Shown here one piece after another: positions 16,475-24,281 of a stretch of 64,000 nucleotides of DNA. Every line of letters begins with the position of its first letter. The stretch's first letter is position 1. The notes beneath the pieces are model-generated. The model searched no databases, was not told the origin of the DNA, and worked only from the letters and a program-made list of their open reading frames with translations. The position numbers and the translations under genes were made by a program. This stretch comes from Polyangia bacterium. GTDB lineage: Bacteria > Myxococcota_A > Polyangia > Nannocystales > Nannocystaceae. The stretch covers positions 1-64,000 of the forward strand of contig JAUIFF010000022.1 of the NCBI GenBank assembly GCA_030429545.1, written 5' to 3'.

Positions 16475-16792
16475 TTAGGCCGGCAGGCGGATCGTCGGCA
16501 ACTTGCGGGTGTCGTCGTTGCTGCGCGGGCGGTAGAGCGTGATCACGCGACCGATGATCTGCACCAACGCGGCCTCGGATAGCTCGGCCAACTTGCCAGC
16601 CGCGGGTTTTCGCGGATCTAAAAACCCCTGCCCGAGGCGCACCTTGATCAACTCGTGATCGGCCAGGGCCTGCGCGACCGCGCTGATAAGACCCGGGGTA
16701 AACCCGTCGCTGCCGACGAGCACAACCGGCGAGAGCTCATGGGCGAGGCCTTTGAGGTGGGAGCGCTGGCGCGGGGTAAGGGAGATGGACAT
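16475..16792 (-). CDS. yhbY: YhbY-family RNA-binding protein (CRM domain)
   Basis: The 105-residue protein is one CRM domain: LTPRQRSHLKGLAHELSPVV, the GSDGFTPG loop, ALADHELIKVRLG, and the C-terminal IIGRVITLYRP. Known family role: binds pre-50S rRNA during large-subunit assembly. It lies 18 bp after tlyA on the same strand, so the two rRNA-related genes probably form an operon. Confidence 0.9.
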   Translation of the reverse strand: MSISLTPRQRSHLKGLAHELSPVVLVGSDGFTPGLISAVAQALADHELIKVRLGQGFLDPRKPAAGKLAELSEAALVQIIGRVITLYRPRSNDDTRKLPTIRLPA

Positions 16793-16810
16793 CCGCGGGA
16801 GTTTGCTCGG

Positions 16811-17596
16811 TTACGCGGCGTTGGGCCAGTGCAGCCAGATAAAAAACTCGTGATTGCCGTCGCGTCCGGTGATGGGAGACGCACATTCGCCGCGCACCTC
16901 AAACCCGAGGGCACGCCCGGCCGCAGCCACAGCAGTGCGGGCTGCCTCGCGCGCGTCGGCATCGCGAACGATCCCCCCCTTGTGGATGTGCTCGCGACCG
17001 ACCTCAAACTGCGGTTTGATCAGCGCGACAACATCGGCCCCCGTCGCCAAAAACTTGGGCAACGCCGGCAGGACTTTGGTGAGCGAGATAAACGAGCAGT
17101 CGATCACCACCAGCTCGACCGGCTGCCCGAGTTTGTCGGGGGCGAGATGGCGGATATTTTGCCGCTCGATCGACACAACCCGCGGATCCTGGGCGAGTTT
17201 CCAGGCGAGCTGGCCGTAGCCGACGTCGATCGCAAACACCTTGGCGACCCCGGCCTGCAGCAGGCAATCGGTAAAGCCACCGGTCGAGGCCCCGACATCC
17301 ATGGCCACGCGACCGGCGACGCCAACCTGTGAAAATTGCGCGAGCGCACCCTTGAGTTTGAGCCCGCCACGCGAGGCAAAGCCGTGGTCTTGCCCGCGCA
17401 GGCGCACCGGCGTGTCGGGCTTGAGCCGGGTCCCGGGCTTGGTTTGGGTGTGCTCGCCCACCACAACTTTGCCGGCCATGATCAGCGCCTGGGCCCGGGT
17501 CCGCGAGGGGCACAGGCCGCGCTCGACCATCAGCACATCCAAGCGCACCTTGCCGGACTTTCTCGCGGTTTTTTGCGGGTGTGGATCGCTCGCCAC
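16811..17596 (-). CDS. tlyA: TlyA-family rRNA 2'-O-methyltransferase
   Basis: An S4 RNA-binding domain at about 18-80 (VRLDVLMVERGLCPSRTRAQ) is followed by an FtsJ-type methyltransferase with the SAM site MDVGASTGGFTDCLLQAG and acidic IDCSFISL, then KPQFEVGREHIHKGGIV, all typical of TlyA. At 261 residues it is normal length. Known role: 2'-O-methylation of cytidine in 16S and/or 23S rRNA, which also sets capreomycin sensitivity in mycobacteria. ATG 17596 leaves a short basic N-terminal tail. yhbY follows 18 bp downstream. Confidence 0.92.
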   Translation of the reverse strand: MASDPHPQKTARKSGKVRLDVLMVERGLCPSRTRAQALIMAGKVVVGEHTQTKPGTRLKPDTPVRLRGQDHGFASRGGLKLKGALAQFSQVGVAGRVAMDVGASTGGFTDCLLQAGVAKVFAIDVGYGQLAWKLAQDPRVVSIERQNIRHLAPDKLGQPVELVVIDCSFISLTKVLPALPKFLATGADVVALIKPQFEVGREHIHKGGIVRDADAREAARTAVAAAGRALGFEVRGECASPITGRDGNHEFFIWLHWPNAA

Positions 17597-17656
17597 GGCG
17601 GCTGTGATACCACTTGCAAGCCGGGCGATCTCCGTGCCTGTGTGACCTCACCAAAG

Positions 17657-17824
17657 ATGCAGTCGACAGACCTACTTGGGTGGCTTGTGTGGGCAACCCG
17701 TCCCGGCGATCTTCAAGTCAGTCTGTTGCTGGCGATGGTCGTCGCAGGGGGGCTGGTCGCCTGCGCCCTCGCCCGCCGGTACCCGCCAAAGGCGGCGGAC
17801 GATCGCCACAATTCACGCGGATGA
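17657..17824 (+). CDS. Possible small membrane protein (55 aa)
   Basis: A short frame from ATG 17657 encodes one hydrophobic helix (VSLLLAMVVAGGLVACALA) followed by a basic tail (RRYPPK). It is unrelated in sequence to its neighbours and lies between the divergent tlyA and the tRNA gene. Codon use fits the genome, but there is no clear ribosome-binding site, so it is a weak call. Confidence 0.3.
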   Translation: MQSTDLLGWLVWATRPGDLQVSLLLAMVVAGGLVACALARRYPPKAADDRHNSRG

Positions 17825-17871
17825 GGTTGCAAGCCCCGGCTGGTTCGGATAAGTTCCCGCGGCACTGACCT

Positions 17872-17944
17872 GGGGCTGTAGCTCAGCTGGGAGAGCGGTG
17901 CGTTCGCAATGCACAGGTCAGGGGTTCGATCCCCCTCAGCTCCA
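17872..17944 (+). tRNA. tRNA-Ala (anticodon CGC)
   Basis: A full cloverleaf is visible: acceptor GGGGCTG/CAGCTCC with the G3-U70 pair that identifies alanine tRNA, D arm GCTCAGCTGGGAGAGC, anticodon loop TTCGCAA giving CGC (codon GCG), and the T arm with GGTTCGATC. The 3' CCA is not encoded and must be added. A terminator follows eight bases later. Confidence 0.95.
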
Positions 17945-17951
17945 CTCCACA

Positions 17952-17989
17952 CCTCGATATGGGCATTTTAGTCCGTATCGAGGTTTTTT
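17952..17989 (+). terminator. Terminator after tRNA-Ala
   Basis: An 11-bp stem CCTCGATATGG/CCGTATCGAGG (one G-U pair) with a 10-nt loop is followed by six T residues. Confidence 0.9.
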
Positions 17990-18125
17990 GTGGCATCTGC
18001 GCGGGCAAAATCGTGCGGCCGCTAACTTTGGCGATCGCCTGCGAGGGTGTTGCCCGGCAGCGGTCGGCCGTGCCAGGATGCCCGGGTAAGGAGCCGCCAA
18101 CGCGCGGCATGGGGCTGCTCGGTTC

Positions 18126-18899
18126 ATGTACAAGATCTTCAAGCGATCGCACTATCCGGGCAACTTTGAGGTTCAGATGGCGGGTGCCTGCGACCCCGGG
18201 ATGGCGCGTGAGCACAACGAAGATGCCATTTCGCTGCAGGACGACGACGGCCGCGGCTACTACATGGCAATCGTTTGCGACGGCATGGGTGGTCACAACG
18301 CAGGCGAAGTCGCCTCGGCCATCGCCGTCGATACGATCTCCAACTACCTGCGCGAGAACTTCTTTTTACAGAGTCCGCGCGAGTTGCTGTACCACGGGTT
18401 TTTACTCGCCAGCACCAACATCACCGAGTACACCGCCCGCAAGCCCGATACCGAGGGCATGGGTTGTACCGCGGTCATGGTGATGGGCATCAAAGACAAA
18501 ATGTGGGTTGCCCACTCCGGCGACAGTCGGGCCTATTTGGTCGACTCGCGGGCCGCAACGCCGATCACCCTCGACCACACCATGGTCCAGGAACTCGTCA
18601 GCAAGGGCGTGATCACCAAGGACCAGGCGGCGGTCCATCCCTACCGCGGTCGGATTTCGCGGTGCCTTGGCCACGGAAAATCCAAGGGCGTGCCCGACAT
18701 CAACGCCGGGATTATCGAAGTTGCCGACAACATCCTGCTGTGTAGCGACGGCCTCAGCGATGTGGTGCCAGCCGAGATGATCCACGAGATCGTCACCAAA
18801 AACACGGCTCGCAACGCGGTCCGCAAGTTGGTCCAGGCCGCCAATCAAGCCGGTGGGCCGGACAACATCAGCGCGATCCTCATTCGTCGAGTGTTGTAG
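18126..18899 (+). CDS. PP2C-type Ser/Thr protein phosphatase
   Basis: The 257-residue single-domain protein has the PP2C metal motifs in order: MAREHNEDAIS near 26, VCDGMGGHNAGEVAS near 50, VAHSGDSRAYLV near 135, LLCSDGLSDVV near 200 and GGPDNISAIL at the end. These Asp residues hold the two Mn/Mg ions. It resembles the bacterial Stp/PrpC group that reverses Hanks-type Ser/Thr kinases, which are very abundant in myxobacteria; no kinase gene is adjacent. It is cytoplasmic, with no membrane segment. Confidence 0.92.
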   Translation: MYKIFKRSHYPGNFEVQMAGACDPGMAREHNEDAISLQDDDGRGYYMAIVCDGMGGHNAGEVASAIAVDTISNYLRENFFLQSPRELLYHGFLLASTNITEYTARKPDTEGMGCTAVMVMGIKDKMWVAHSGDSRAYLVDSRAATPITLDHTMVQELVSKGVITKDQAAVHPYRGRISRCLGHGKSKGVPDINAGIIEVADNILLCSDGLSDVVPAEMIHEIVTKNTARNAVRKLVQAANQAGGPDNISAILIRRVL

Positions 18900-18940
18900 C
18901 TACAATTTGTTTGGCAACGCCGGTTCGGGGCGCAACCACA

Positions 18941-18972
18941 AAAAACGGCGCCCATATTGGGCACCGTGTTTT
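18941..18972. terminator. Probable bidirectional terminator
   Basis: ACGG-C-GCCC and GGGC-A-CCGT arms close an ATATT loop, flanked by A-run and T-run, between convergent genes. Confidence 0.65.
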
Positions 18973-18986
18973 CGCGGGTGATGGCT

Positions 18987-19742
18987 TTAAAACCGGAGTT
19001 TGAGCTGGGCCGTGCCGCCGTCCAAAAACGGCGTGGGGCCGGCGTTGAGCCGCAGGTTTTTGGTCAGGCGGATACCGTCGGCATTGATCGCAGCCTGTTG
19101 CATGCTCTTGCGGTAGCGCGAGTATTTGACCGCACCGGCGATCCCCAGGCTCAGGCCCGTGGCCTGCCCGGCGAAGCTCAAAAACAGGACAAAGCGGGCG
19201 GTCAGCGTGGTGTATTGCGGCATCGCGGCCAAGGGCCCGGCAACCGGGATCAGCAGCATCGAGCCGGCCTTGCGCGAATCGATGACATTGTCGCTATCGA
19301 CACCGCCGGTGTCGTACAGCACAACGCCCGAAAGTGCGGTCAGGCCATAGACGGCGGCAAACACCGAGAAGCCCGCGATCAACATCCCCTTGCCGGAGCT
19401 GCGAGGTTGGGGCTGCGGGGCCGGAGCTGCGGGGGCTGGGCGCGGCCCGTAGGGGTCAACATAGGCGGGTTGATCCTGGGGCGGATAGGGCTGACCTTGG
19501 CTCGGAGGAGGATAGGGCTGGGCCTCGGGCGGCGGGTACGGTTGGGGCTGTGGCTGCGGCTGCGGCTGCGGTTGCGGTTGCGGTTGCGGCTGTGCCGGCT
19601 GCGGCGCAGGTTGGGCGGCGGCGGCCTCGGGCGTCGGATGTTGAGCATGGGCCGTGACCGGCATGGACAGCATGGATACGGCGGCAGCGATACACACAAA
19701 AGAATGGGTCACACGTTTCGGCACGGCGGACTCCCTTACCAT
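18987..19742 (-). CDS. Exported Pro/Gln-rich membrane protein, unknown function
   Basis: From ATG 19742 a signal peptide (FVCIAAAVSMLSMPVTAHAQ) leads into a linker of about 80 residues made of Gln-Pro dipeptides and YPPP/QPYPPP units, then a membrane part with two or three helices (GMLIAGFSVFAAVYGLTALS; MLLIPVAGPLAAMP; FVLFLSFAGQATGLSLGIAG), then a short C-terminal tail. The arrangement resembles myxobacterial periplasmic-linker membrane proteins of unknown role. A simple repeat underlies the Gln-Pro tract. Function not predictable. Confidence 0.75.
   Translation of the reverse strand: MVRESAVPKRVTHSFVCIAAAVSMLSMPVTAHAQHPTPEAAAAQPAPQPAQPQPQPQPQPQPQPQPQPYPPPEAQPYPPPSQGQPYPPQDQPAYVDPYGPRPAPAAPAPQPQPRSSGKGMLIAGFSVFAAVYGLTALSGVVLYDTGGVDSDNVIDSRKAGSMLLIPVAGPLAAMPQYTTLTARFVLFLSFAGQATGLSLGIAGAVKYSRYRKSMQQAAINADGIRLTKNLRLNAGPTPFLDGGTAQLKLRF
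19540..19593. repeat. Hexanucleotide simple repeat (Gln-Pro tract)
   Basis: About eight copies of GGCTGC/GGTTGC encode (Pro-Gln)n in the minus-strand gene. The length of such a tract can vary by slippage in steps of two residues without breaking the frame. Confidence 0.85.
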
Positions 19743-19860
19743 TGGCAGGTTTCTCGAGTGTCGATCATGTCGTGCAAAACAGCAACGTTTGGTTGCTCGC
19801 CAACGATCCAGGTCACAAATCGAAAAGTGCAATTTTGCGCAATGTCAATTGACAGGATTG

Positions 19861-19878
19861 TATGTTTATACAAACATA
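19861..19878. promoter_or_regulatory. AT-rich palindrome between divergent genes
   Basis: TATGTTT-ATAC-AAACATA is a perfect 7-bp inverted repeat in the gap between divergent genes starting at 19742 and 20013. It resembles an operator and shares the AACATA half with 21676-21692. The binding protein is unknown. Confidence 0.5.
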
Positions 19879-20012
19879 ACCGGCCTAAAACGACCGGGAC
19901 AATCACGCGCACCCGCCACGGTTTGGAGCCAAATGAGCATCCGGGGAAGTTCGCGAGAACAGGCGAAAATCGTCACCTTGAAGCCACCAGCGTCGTTGCT
20001 ATACCGGCCTAG

Positions 20013-20684
20013 ATGAACTTGCCCGCCCCGCGAATCGCCGCGTTCTTCGACGTCGACCGAACCCTCATCGAAGTCAACTCAGGAGCCGAGTGGATCCGTC
20101 ACGAGTGGCGAGGCGGTCGGCTGTCGCTGCGGCGACTGGTGCGAGCCCTGTGGTGGCTCACCCTCTACCGGCTGTCGTGGATGGACTTTGAAGATGTCAC
20201 CACAAAGGCGACCAGCGACTACCTCGGGCGGTCCGTCAGCGATCTCGAAAACGAGGTCCGAGCCTGGTTCGACAGCGACATCGCCACCTGGATTTGCAAG
20301 CAGGGATTGCAGGCCGTCGAGTACCACCGCAGCCAGGGGCACATCATTGCCCTGCTGACTTCGGGTACCCGATTTTCAGCCCAACCCCTGGCCGAGCGCC
20401 TCGGCATCGATCACATCCTGTGCACCGAGCTAGAGGCCGAGCAGGGCGTACTCACCGGGCGTCACCTGGCACCGGCCTGCGGCGGCTCGGGTAAAGTTGT
20501 GTATGCAGAGAAGTTCGCCGAAAACCACGGCATCGACATGGGCAAGAGCTACTTCTACACCGACAGCATGAGTGACTTGCCAATGCTGGAGCGGGTCGGT
20601 GAGCCGCGGGTGATCAATCCGGATGCACGGTTGCGGCGGGCCGCCGTGGCCCGAGGATGGGCATGGGAACGCTGGACTGCTTAA
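20013..20684 (+). CDS. HAD-superfamily hydrolase, subfamily IB (SerB-like)
   Basis: Motif I is FFDVDRTL (Asp13 and Asp15: nucleophile and general acid), motif II is LLTSGT near 116, the Lys of motif III is in GSGKVVYAEKF, and motif IV is TDSMSDLPMLE near 186. A helical cap lies between motifs I and II. This is the IB group that includes phosphoserine phosphatase and related small-molecule or lipid phosphate phosphatases; the exact substrate cannot be read. At 223 residues it is normal length. It stands alone: array 2 follows. Confidence 0.88.
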   Translation: MNLPAPRIAAFFDVDRTLIEVNSGAEWIRHEWRGGRLSLRRLVRALWWLTLYRLSWMDFEDVTTKATSDYLGRSVSDLENEVRAWFDSDIATWICKQGLQAVEYHRSQGHIIALLTSGTRFSAQPLAERLGIDHILCTELEAEQGVLTGRHLAPACGGSGKVVYAEKFAENHGIDMGKSYFYTDSMSDLPMLERVGEPRVINPDARLRRAAVARGWAWERWTA

Positions 20685-20707
20685 ACTCTCGAGTTGGGGC
20701 GCGGGTT

Positions 20708-21600
20708 CTTTTGCCCGTGAGACCGGCCCTGAGCGGCTTGCAGTAGCCGACTACAGCGTCGCCGCTCAGGACTCGGTTCACGGGCAAAAGCCCACCGCGA
20801 ATCGTGGGTGTGGCGGAGTCGTGTCGTCTGGGGGGCGCGCGGTTAGGAAGGGTGTTTTGCCCACCGCGAATGTTTGGTGCGGCAGAGTAGTGTCGTCTGG
20901 GCGGCGCGCGGTTGGTTTTGTGAGTGAGCGGGGCTGATTAGTGTCGTCTGGGCGGCGCGCGGTTGGTTTGTGAGAACGGGTGAGCGGGTGCAGTAGCCCT
21001 CAGGGCGAAGAGCTGGTGTGGCAGGGTCGAGTCGTCTGGGCGCGCGGGGTTTTACCGGTGAGACTGAACCTGAGCGTGCAGTGGCCGACGACAGGGTCGT
21101 CGCTCAGGACTCGGTTCACGGGCAAAAGCCCACCGCGAATCGTTGGTGTGGCAGAGTGGTGTCGTCTGGGCGGCGCGCGGTTTGTTTTACCCACCGCGAA
21201 TAGTTGGTGTGGCGGAGTGGTTTCGTCTGGGCGCGCGGGGTTTTGCAGGTGAGACCTTGAGCGTGCAGTAGCCCACTACAGGGTCGCCGGTCAGGACTCG
21301 GTTCACGGGCAAAAGCCCACCGCGATTAGTTGGTGCGGCAGAGTAGTGTCGTCTGGGCGGCGCGCGGTTTGTTTTGCCCACCGCGAATGTTTGGTGCGGG
21401 AGAGTAGTGTCGTCTGGGCCGCGCGGGGTTTTGCCGGTGAGACTGGGCCTGAGCGTGCAGTAGCCCACTACAGGGTCGCCGGTCAGGACTCGGTTCACGG
21501 GCAAAAGCCCACCGCGAATCGTGGGTGTGGCAGAGTCGTGTCGTCTGGGTCGGGCGCGGTTTGTTTTGCCCGTGAGACTGGGCCAGTTGGTTTTGCCCGC
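20708..21600 (+). repeat. Hairpin repeat array 2 (about four full units plus fragments)
   Basis: Unit 1 has an outer 13-bp stem (20708-20720 with 20778-20790, TTTTGCCCGTGA/TCACGGGCAAAA), an inner perfect 10-bp stem CCTGAGCGGC/GCCGCTCAGG (20728-20737 with 20761-20770) and the apex TTGCAGTAGCCGACTACAG at 20738-20756. Other apex copies are at 21076-21094 (diverged), 21263-21281 and 21455-21473. The tail CACCGCGAATNGTTGGTG and a GTGTCGTCTGGGCGGCGCGC piece recur six or more times. Architecture, apex and tail match array 1, with compensating changes in the outer stem. Frames crossing it are not called as genes. It fills the gap between the HAD gene and nadC. Confidence 0.88.
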
Positions 21601-21675
21601 TCAGGGCTCGGGTATTGTCGTTTGGTGTGACTGTGGTGCTCATTTAAAAAATGATTGCACATGCAAATCTAAGCT

Positions 21676-21692
21676 GAACATATTATATGTTC
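21676..21692. promoter_or_regulatory. Palindrome upstream of nadC
   Basis: GAACATA-TTA-TATGTTC is a perfect 7-bp inverted repeat 88 bp before the nadC start, in an AT-rich stretch that contrasts with the surrounding G+C. It could be an operator or part of the promoter. Confidence 0.5.
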
Positions 21693-21779
21693 ATACATCA
21701 AAATCGCGGTGGTGAAAGCGTGGGAAAAGCCACATTGTTGTGGTACGCGGGTGCGCCTGAGGTTGTGTATCGTGCGGGT

Positions 21780-22640
21780 ATGGCAAAGCCTCCAGTGAGC
21801 GTGGGTCTGTGGGATATCGGTGCGGTCGATCGGATCATCGAGGCGGCCCTGGCCGAGGACCTGTCGACCGGGGATATTACTGGGCGGTCGACGGTCGCCG
21901 CCGGGCACCAGGCGGGGGCTCGGATCGTTGCCAAGCAGGAGCTTGTGGTTTGTGGCACCAGTGTGGCCGCGCGGGTGTTTGCTCGCGTCGACCCGGCTGT
22001 TGAAGTGGAGATCTGTGTCGGTGATGGCCAACGGGTTGTTCGCGGTATTGAGGTGATGCGTCTGCGTGGGCCCGGGCGTAGCTTGCTCGCGGGGGAGCGG
22101 ACGGCTCTCAACTTGCTGCAGCGGATGAGTGGGGTGGCGACCATGACCCGGGGTTATGTCGAGGCGATCGCTGGTCGCTGTCGCGTGGTCGACACGCGCA
22201 AAACCATGCCGGGGCTGCGTCCGCTCGATCGCTATGCCGTGCGCTGCGGTGGCGGGCACAACCACCGCAACGACCTCGGCTCGGGGGTTTTGATCAAAGA
22301 AAATCACATCCTGTGCGCCGGTGGGATCACCCAGGCCATCACCCGCGCGCGGGCTGCCGCCCCCCACACCATGGCGATCGAGTGTGAGGTGCAAAACCTC
22401 GACGAGTTGCGGGAGGCGCTCGCGGCCGGGGCCGACATCGTCATGCTCGACAACATGGGCGACGCCGAGGTGCGCGAGGCGGTGGCGATCACCGCGGGCC
22501 GTGCCCAGCTCGAAGTCAGCGGCGGTGTCGATCTGCAGCGCGCCAGCGAAGTCGCAGGCCTCGGGATCGACATCATCAGCGTTGGGCGCCTGACCCACAG
22601 CGTACCCGCGTGCGATCTGTCGATGCTGTTTGTCGGCTGA
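21780..22640 (+). CDS. nadC: Quinolinate phosphoribosyltransferase (decarboxylating)
   Basis: The 286-residue product has the NadC signatures EDLSTGDITGRSTV, the substrate loop DTRKTMPGLRPLDRYAVRCGGGHNHRN, LIKENHI, ECEVQNLDE, and the C-terminal VSGGVDLQ and ISVGRLTHS. It makes nicotinate mononucleotide, CO2 and PPi from quinolinate and PRPP in NAD synthesis. I use ATG 21780, close to the first conserved residues; an upstream ATG-free extension exists but is not conserved in character. nadA and nadB are not nearby. Broken copies of the gene's last 50 bases follow. Confidence 0.93.
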   Translation: MAKPPVSVGLWDIGAVDRIIEAALAEDLSTGDITGRSTVAAGHQAGARIVAKQELVVCGTSVAARVFARVDPAVEVEICVGDGQRVVRGIEVMRLRGPGRSLLAGERTALNLLQRMSGVATMTRGYVEAIAGRCRVVDTRKTMPGLRPLDRYAVRCGGGHNHRNDLGSGVLIKENHILCAGGITQAITRARAAAPHTMAIECEVQNLDELREALAAGADIVMLDNMGDAEVREAVAITAGRAQLEVSGGVDLQRASEVAGLGIDIISVGRLTHSVPACDLSMLFVG

Positions 22641-22696
22641 CCTGGGAATTTGGTGAGCCGCGAGAGCCGTTTGTCGACTTCGATGTTGGATCGCGT

Positions 22697-22731
22697 GCCA
22701 GCGAAGTCGCAGGCCTCGGGATCGACATCAT
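22697..22731 (+). repeat. Exact copy of a nadC 3'-end segment
   Basis: These 35 bases are identical to nadC 22542-22576, inside the gene's last 100 bases. The copy has no open continuation and lies 57 bp after the nadC stop. Confidence 0.9.
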
Positions 22732-22755
22732 TGGCGCTTCGGTGTTTGATTTTGT

Positions 22756-22804
22756 GCCAGCGAAGTCACCTTGGGATCGACATCATTGACGTTGGGCGGC
22801 TGAC
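22756..22804 (+). repeat. Second, diverged copy of the nadC 3' end
   Basis: Matches nadC 22542-22593 with a short deletion and a few changes, and continues further than the first copy (GTTGGGCGGCTGAC). The two copies suggest repeated tandem slippage or recombination at the gene end, followed by decay. Confidence 0.85.
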
Positions 22805-22907
22805 AAACAGTACCCATGTGGGATCAGTCGTCGGCTGACTCGTGCGAGTGGCCTCGGAACCTTCGTGCGGCCGAGTGCCTCCTCGGGACTGCGTCGCGGG
22901 GCAAAAG

Positions 22908-22941
22908 TGAGTCTCACGACAATTTGAGTCTCACGACAATT
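22908..22941 (+). promoter_or_regulatory. Tandem 17-mer, possible operator before ftsQ
   Basis: TGAGTCTCACGACAATT occurs twice, back to back and without a mismatch. Each contains, or sits beside, the small palindrome GTGAG-T-CTCAC. It lies 165 bp before ftsQ, in the only gap where an ftsQA promoter could be. Confidence 0.5.
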
Positions 22942-23105
22942 GTGGTGTCGAGCATTCGCGCAAATAGCGATTGGTCGCGCAGGCCCGGTTACGCGGATAC
23001 GCGAGTCGCCCGGGTCGAAGCGCCGGTTTTTTGCCTCGATACCGCGGCCACGGTAATGCCCATGATCGGCAATCGGTGGCACTTCGTCGTCAACAGCGAG
23101 CGCCC

Positions 23106-24269
23106 GTGCGCAAAAATGTTCGTCGTGGCTCAAAGCCGCGGCCCGAGGTTGCGCCTGCCGCAAAACCGGCCAAGGCCAAGCCGCTTCGCAAGCAACGCAA
23201 ACAGCAGCGGGTGCGCAAGACGGGTGTTCGCGCCAATCGTCGAATCGTGCCCGGTGAAAGCCGTGTCGAGCATCCCGAGCCGGGGGTCGCCAGCGGGTTG
23301 CTGGCCCGGATCGACAATTTGGGCCCCCGCACGCGCAAAACACTCAAGTTTGCCGGGCGGTTTGCCGGACTTGCGACCCTCGCCTACGCGCTTTTACTCG
23401 GGGCCCAATACGGCCACGACTACGCCACAACCTCACCGCGGTTCGCCGTCAAGGACCTGGTGTTCGAGCCGACGCCGCACATGCCGAGCGAACGGCTTGT
23501 GCAGACCATGGGGATCGCCCCCGGTACCAACATTTTGTCGGTCGACCTCGAGGGCCTGCGTGAGACTGTCGTCGCCGACCCGTGGGTTGCAGATGCAACG
23601 GTCGAGCGCGACCTGCCCGACACCCTGCGTGTGAGCGTGGTCGAACACGAGGCCCGGGCCGTGTTGTTGGCCGGTGAGTTTTTCCTGGTCAACTCGCTCG
23701 GTAAGCCGTTCAAACGCCTAGAACCCGGTGAGCGCCAGGACTTGCCGGTGATCACGGGTGTCGACCGCGAGGCCCTCGACGCCGGCGACGAGCAAAAAGC
23801 CCGCGAAACAATTGTACGTGCACTCGATGTCCTGGCCGCCTACCACAGCGACGACAGCAAGCGCCCGCCATTGGCCGAGGTTCATGTCGCCGACGACGGG
23901 GCGATCTCGCTGTACACCGCGGGCTATGGCACCCAGATCCGGCTCGGCCGTGGCCCGATCGACGACAAGTTGATCCGCTTTGATGCCCTGCGTGCGGGGC
24001 TTGGCGAACGTGCTGACACCCTGGCGATCGTCCACCTCGACCAAAGCGCCGGGCCCGGACGCAAGGACCGGATCGCCGCAAGTTTTTTACGACGCGAAGA
24101 CGAACAGGCCGTGCTCGAGCGCGGCAGTGGCAAGCAAACATCGACCGCCGACAAGCCGGCGAGCGAGCCCGCGGCCCCAAAACCCGCCCAAAAACCCGCG
24201 GTCATCACCCCCGCCGGGTTCAAAACTGCCAAAAAGTCGCCAAAGCGCCGGATCCCCCGTTACGAATAA
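23106..24269 (+). CDS. ftsQ: Cell division protein FtsQ
   Basis: A very basic cytoplasmic N-terminal tail (about 80 residues rich in Lys/Arg/Pro) precedes one membrane helix (FAGLATLAYALLLGAQYG), a POTRA domain (FAVKDLVFEPTPHMPSERL, then IAPGTNILSVDLEGLRETV, PWVADATVERDLPDTLRVSV) and the FtsQ beta domain (LVNSLGKPFKRL, LPVITGV), then a Lys/Pro/Ala-rich tail of about 55 residues beyond the usual end. It links early and late divisome parts (FtsB/FtsL binding) in the inner membrane. GTG 23106 fits the start of the basic tail; upstream frame has no FtsQ character. ftsA begins 12 bp downstream, so the two form an operon. Confidence 0.85.
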   Translation: MRKNVRRGSKPRPEVAPAAKPAKAKPLRKQRKQQRVRKTGVRANRRIVPGESRVEHPEPGVASGLLARIDNLGPRTRKTLKFAGRFAGLATLAYALLLGAQYGHDYATTSPRFAVKDLVFEPTPHMPSERLVQTMGIAPGTNILSVDLEGLRETVVADPWVADATVERDLPDTLRVSVVEHEARAVLLAGEFFLVNSLGKPFKRLEPGERQDLPVITGVDREALDAGDEQKARETIVRALDVLAAYHSDDSKRPPLAEVHVADDGAISLYTAGYGTQIRLGRGPIDDKLIRFDALRAGLGERADTLAIVHLDQSAGPGRKDRIAASFLRREDEQAVLERGSGKQTSTADKPASEPAAPKPAQKPAVITPAGFKTAKKSPKRRIPRYE

Positions 24270-24281
24270 CCCCGGAGACTC

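Noticed and set aside
185..21600. CRISPR array at the two repeat regions
   Set aside because: Units are of unequal length, are long hairpins with sequence conserved throughout, have no uniform spacers, and no cas genes are near.
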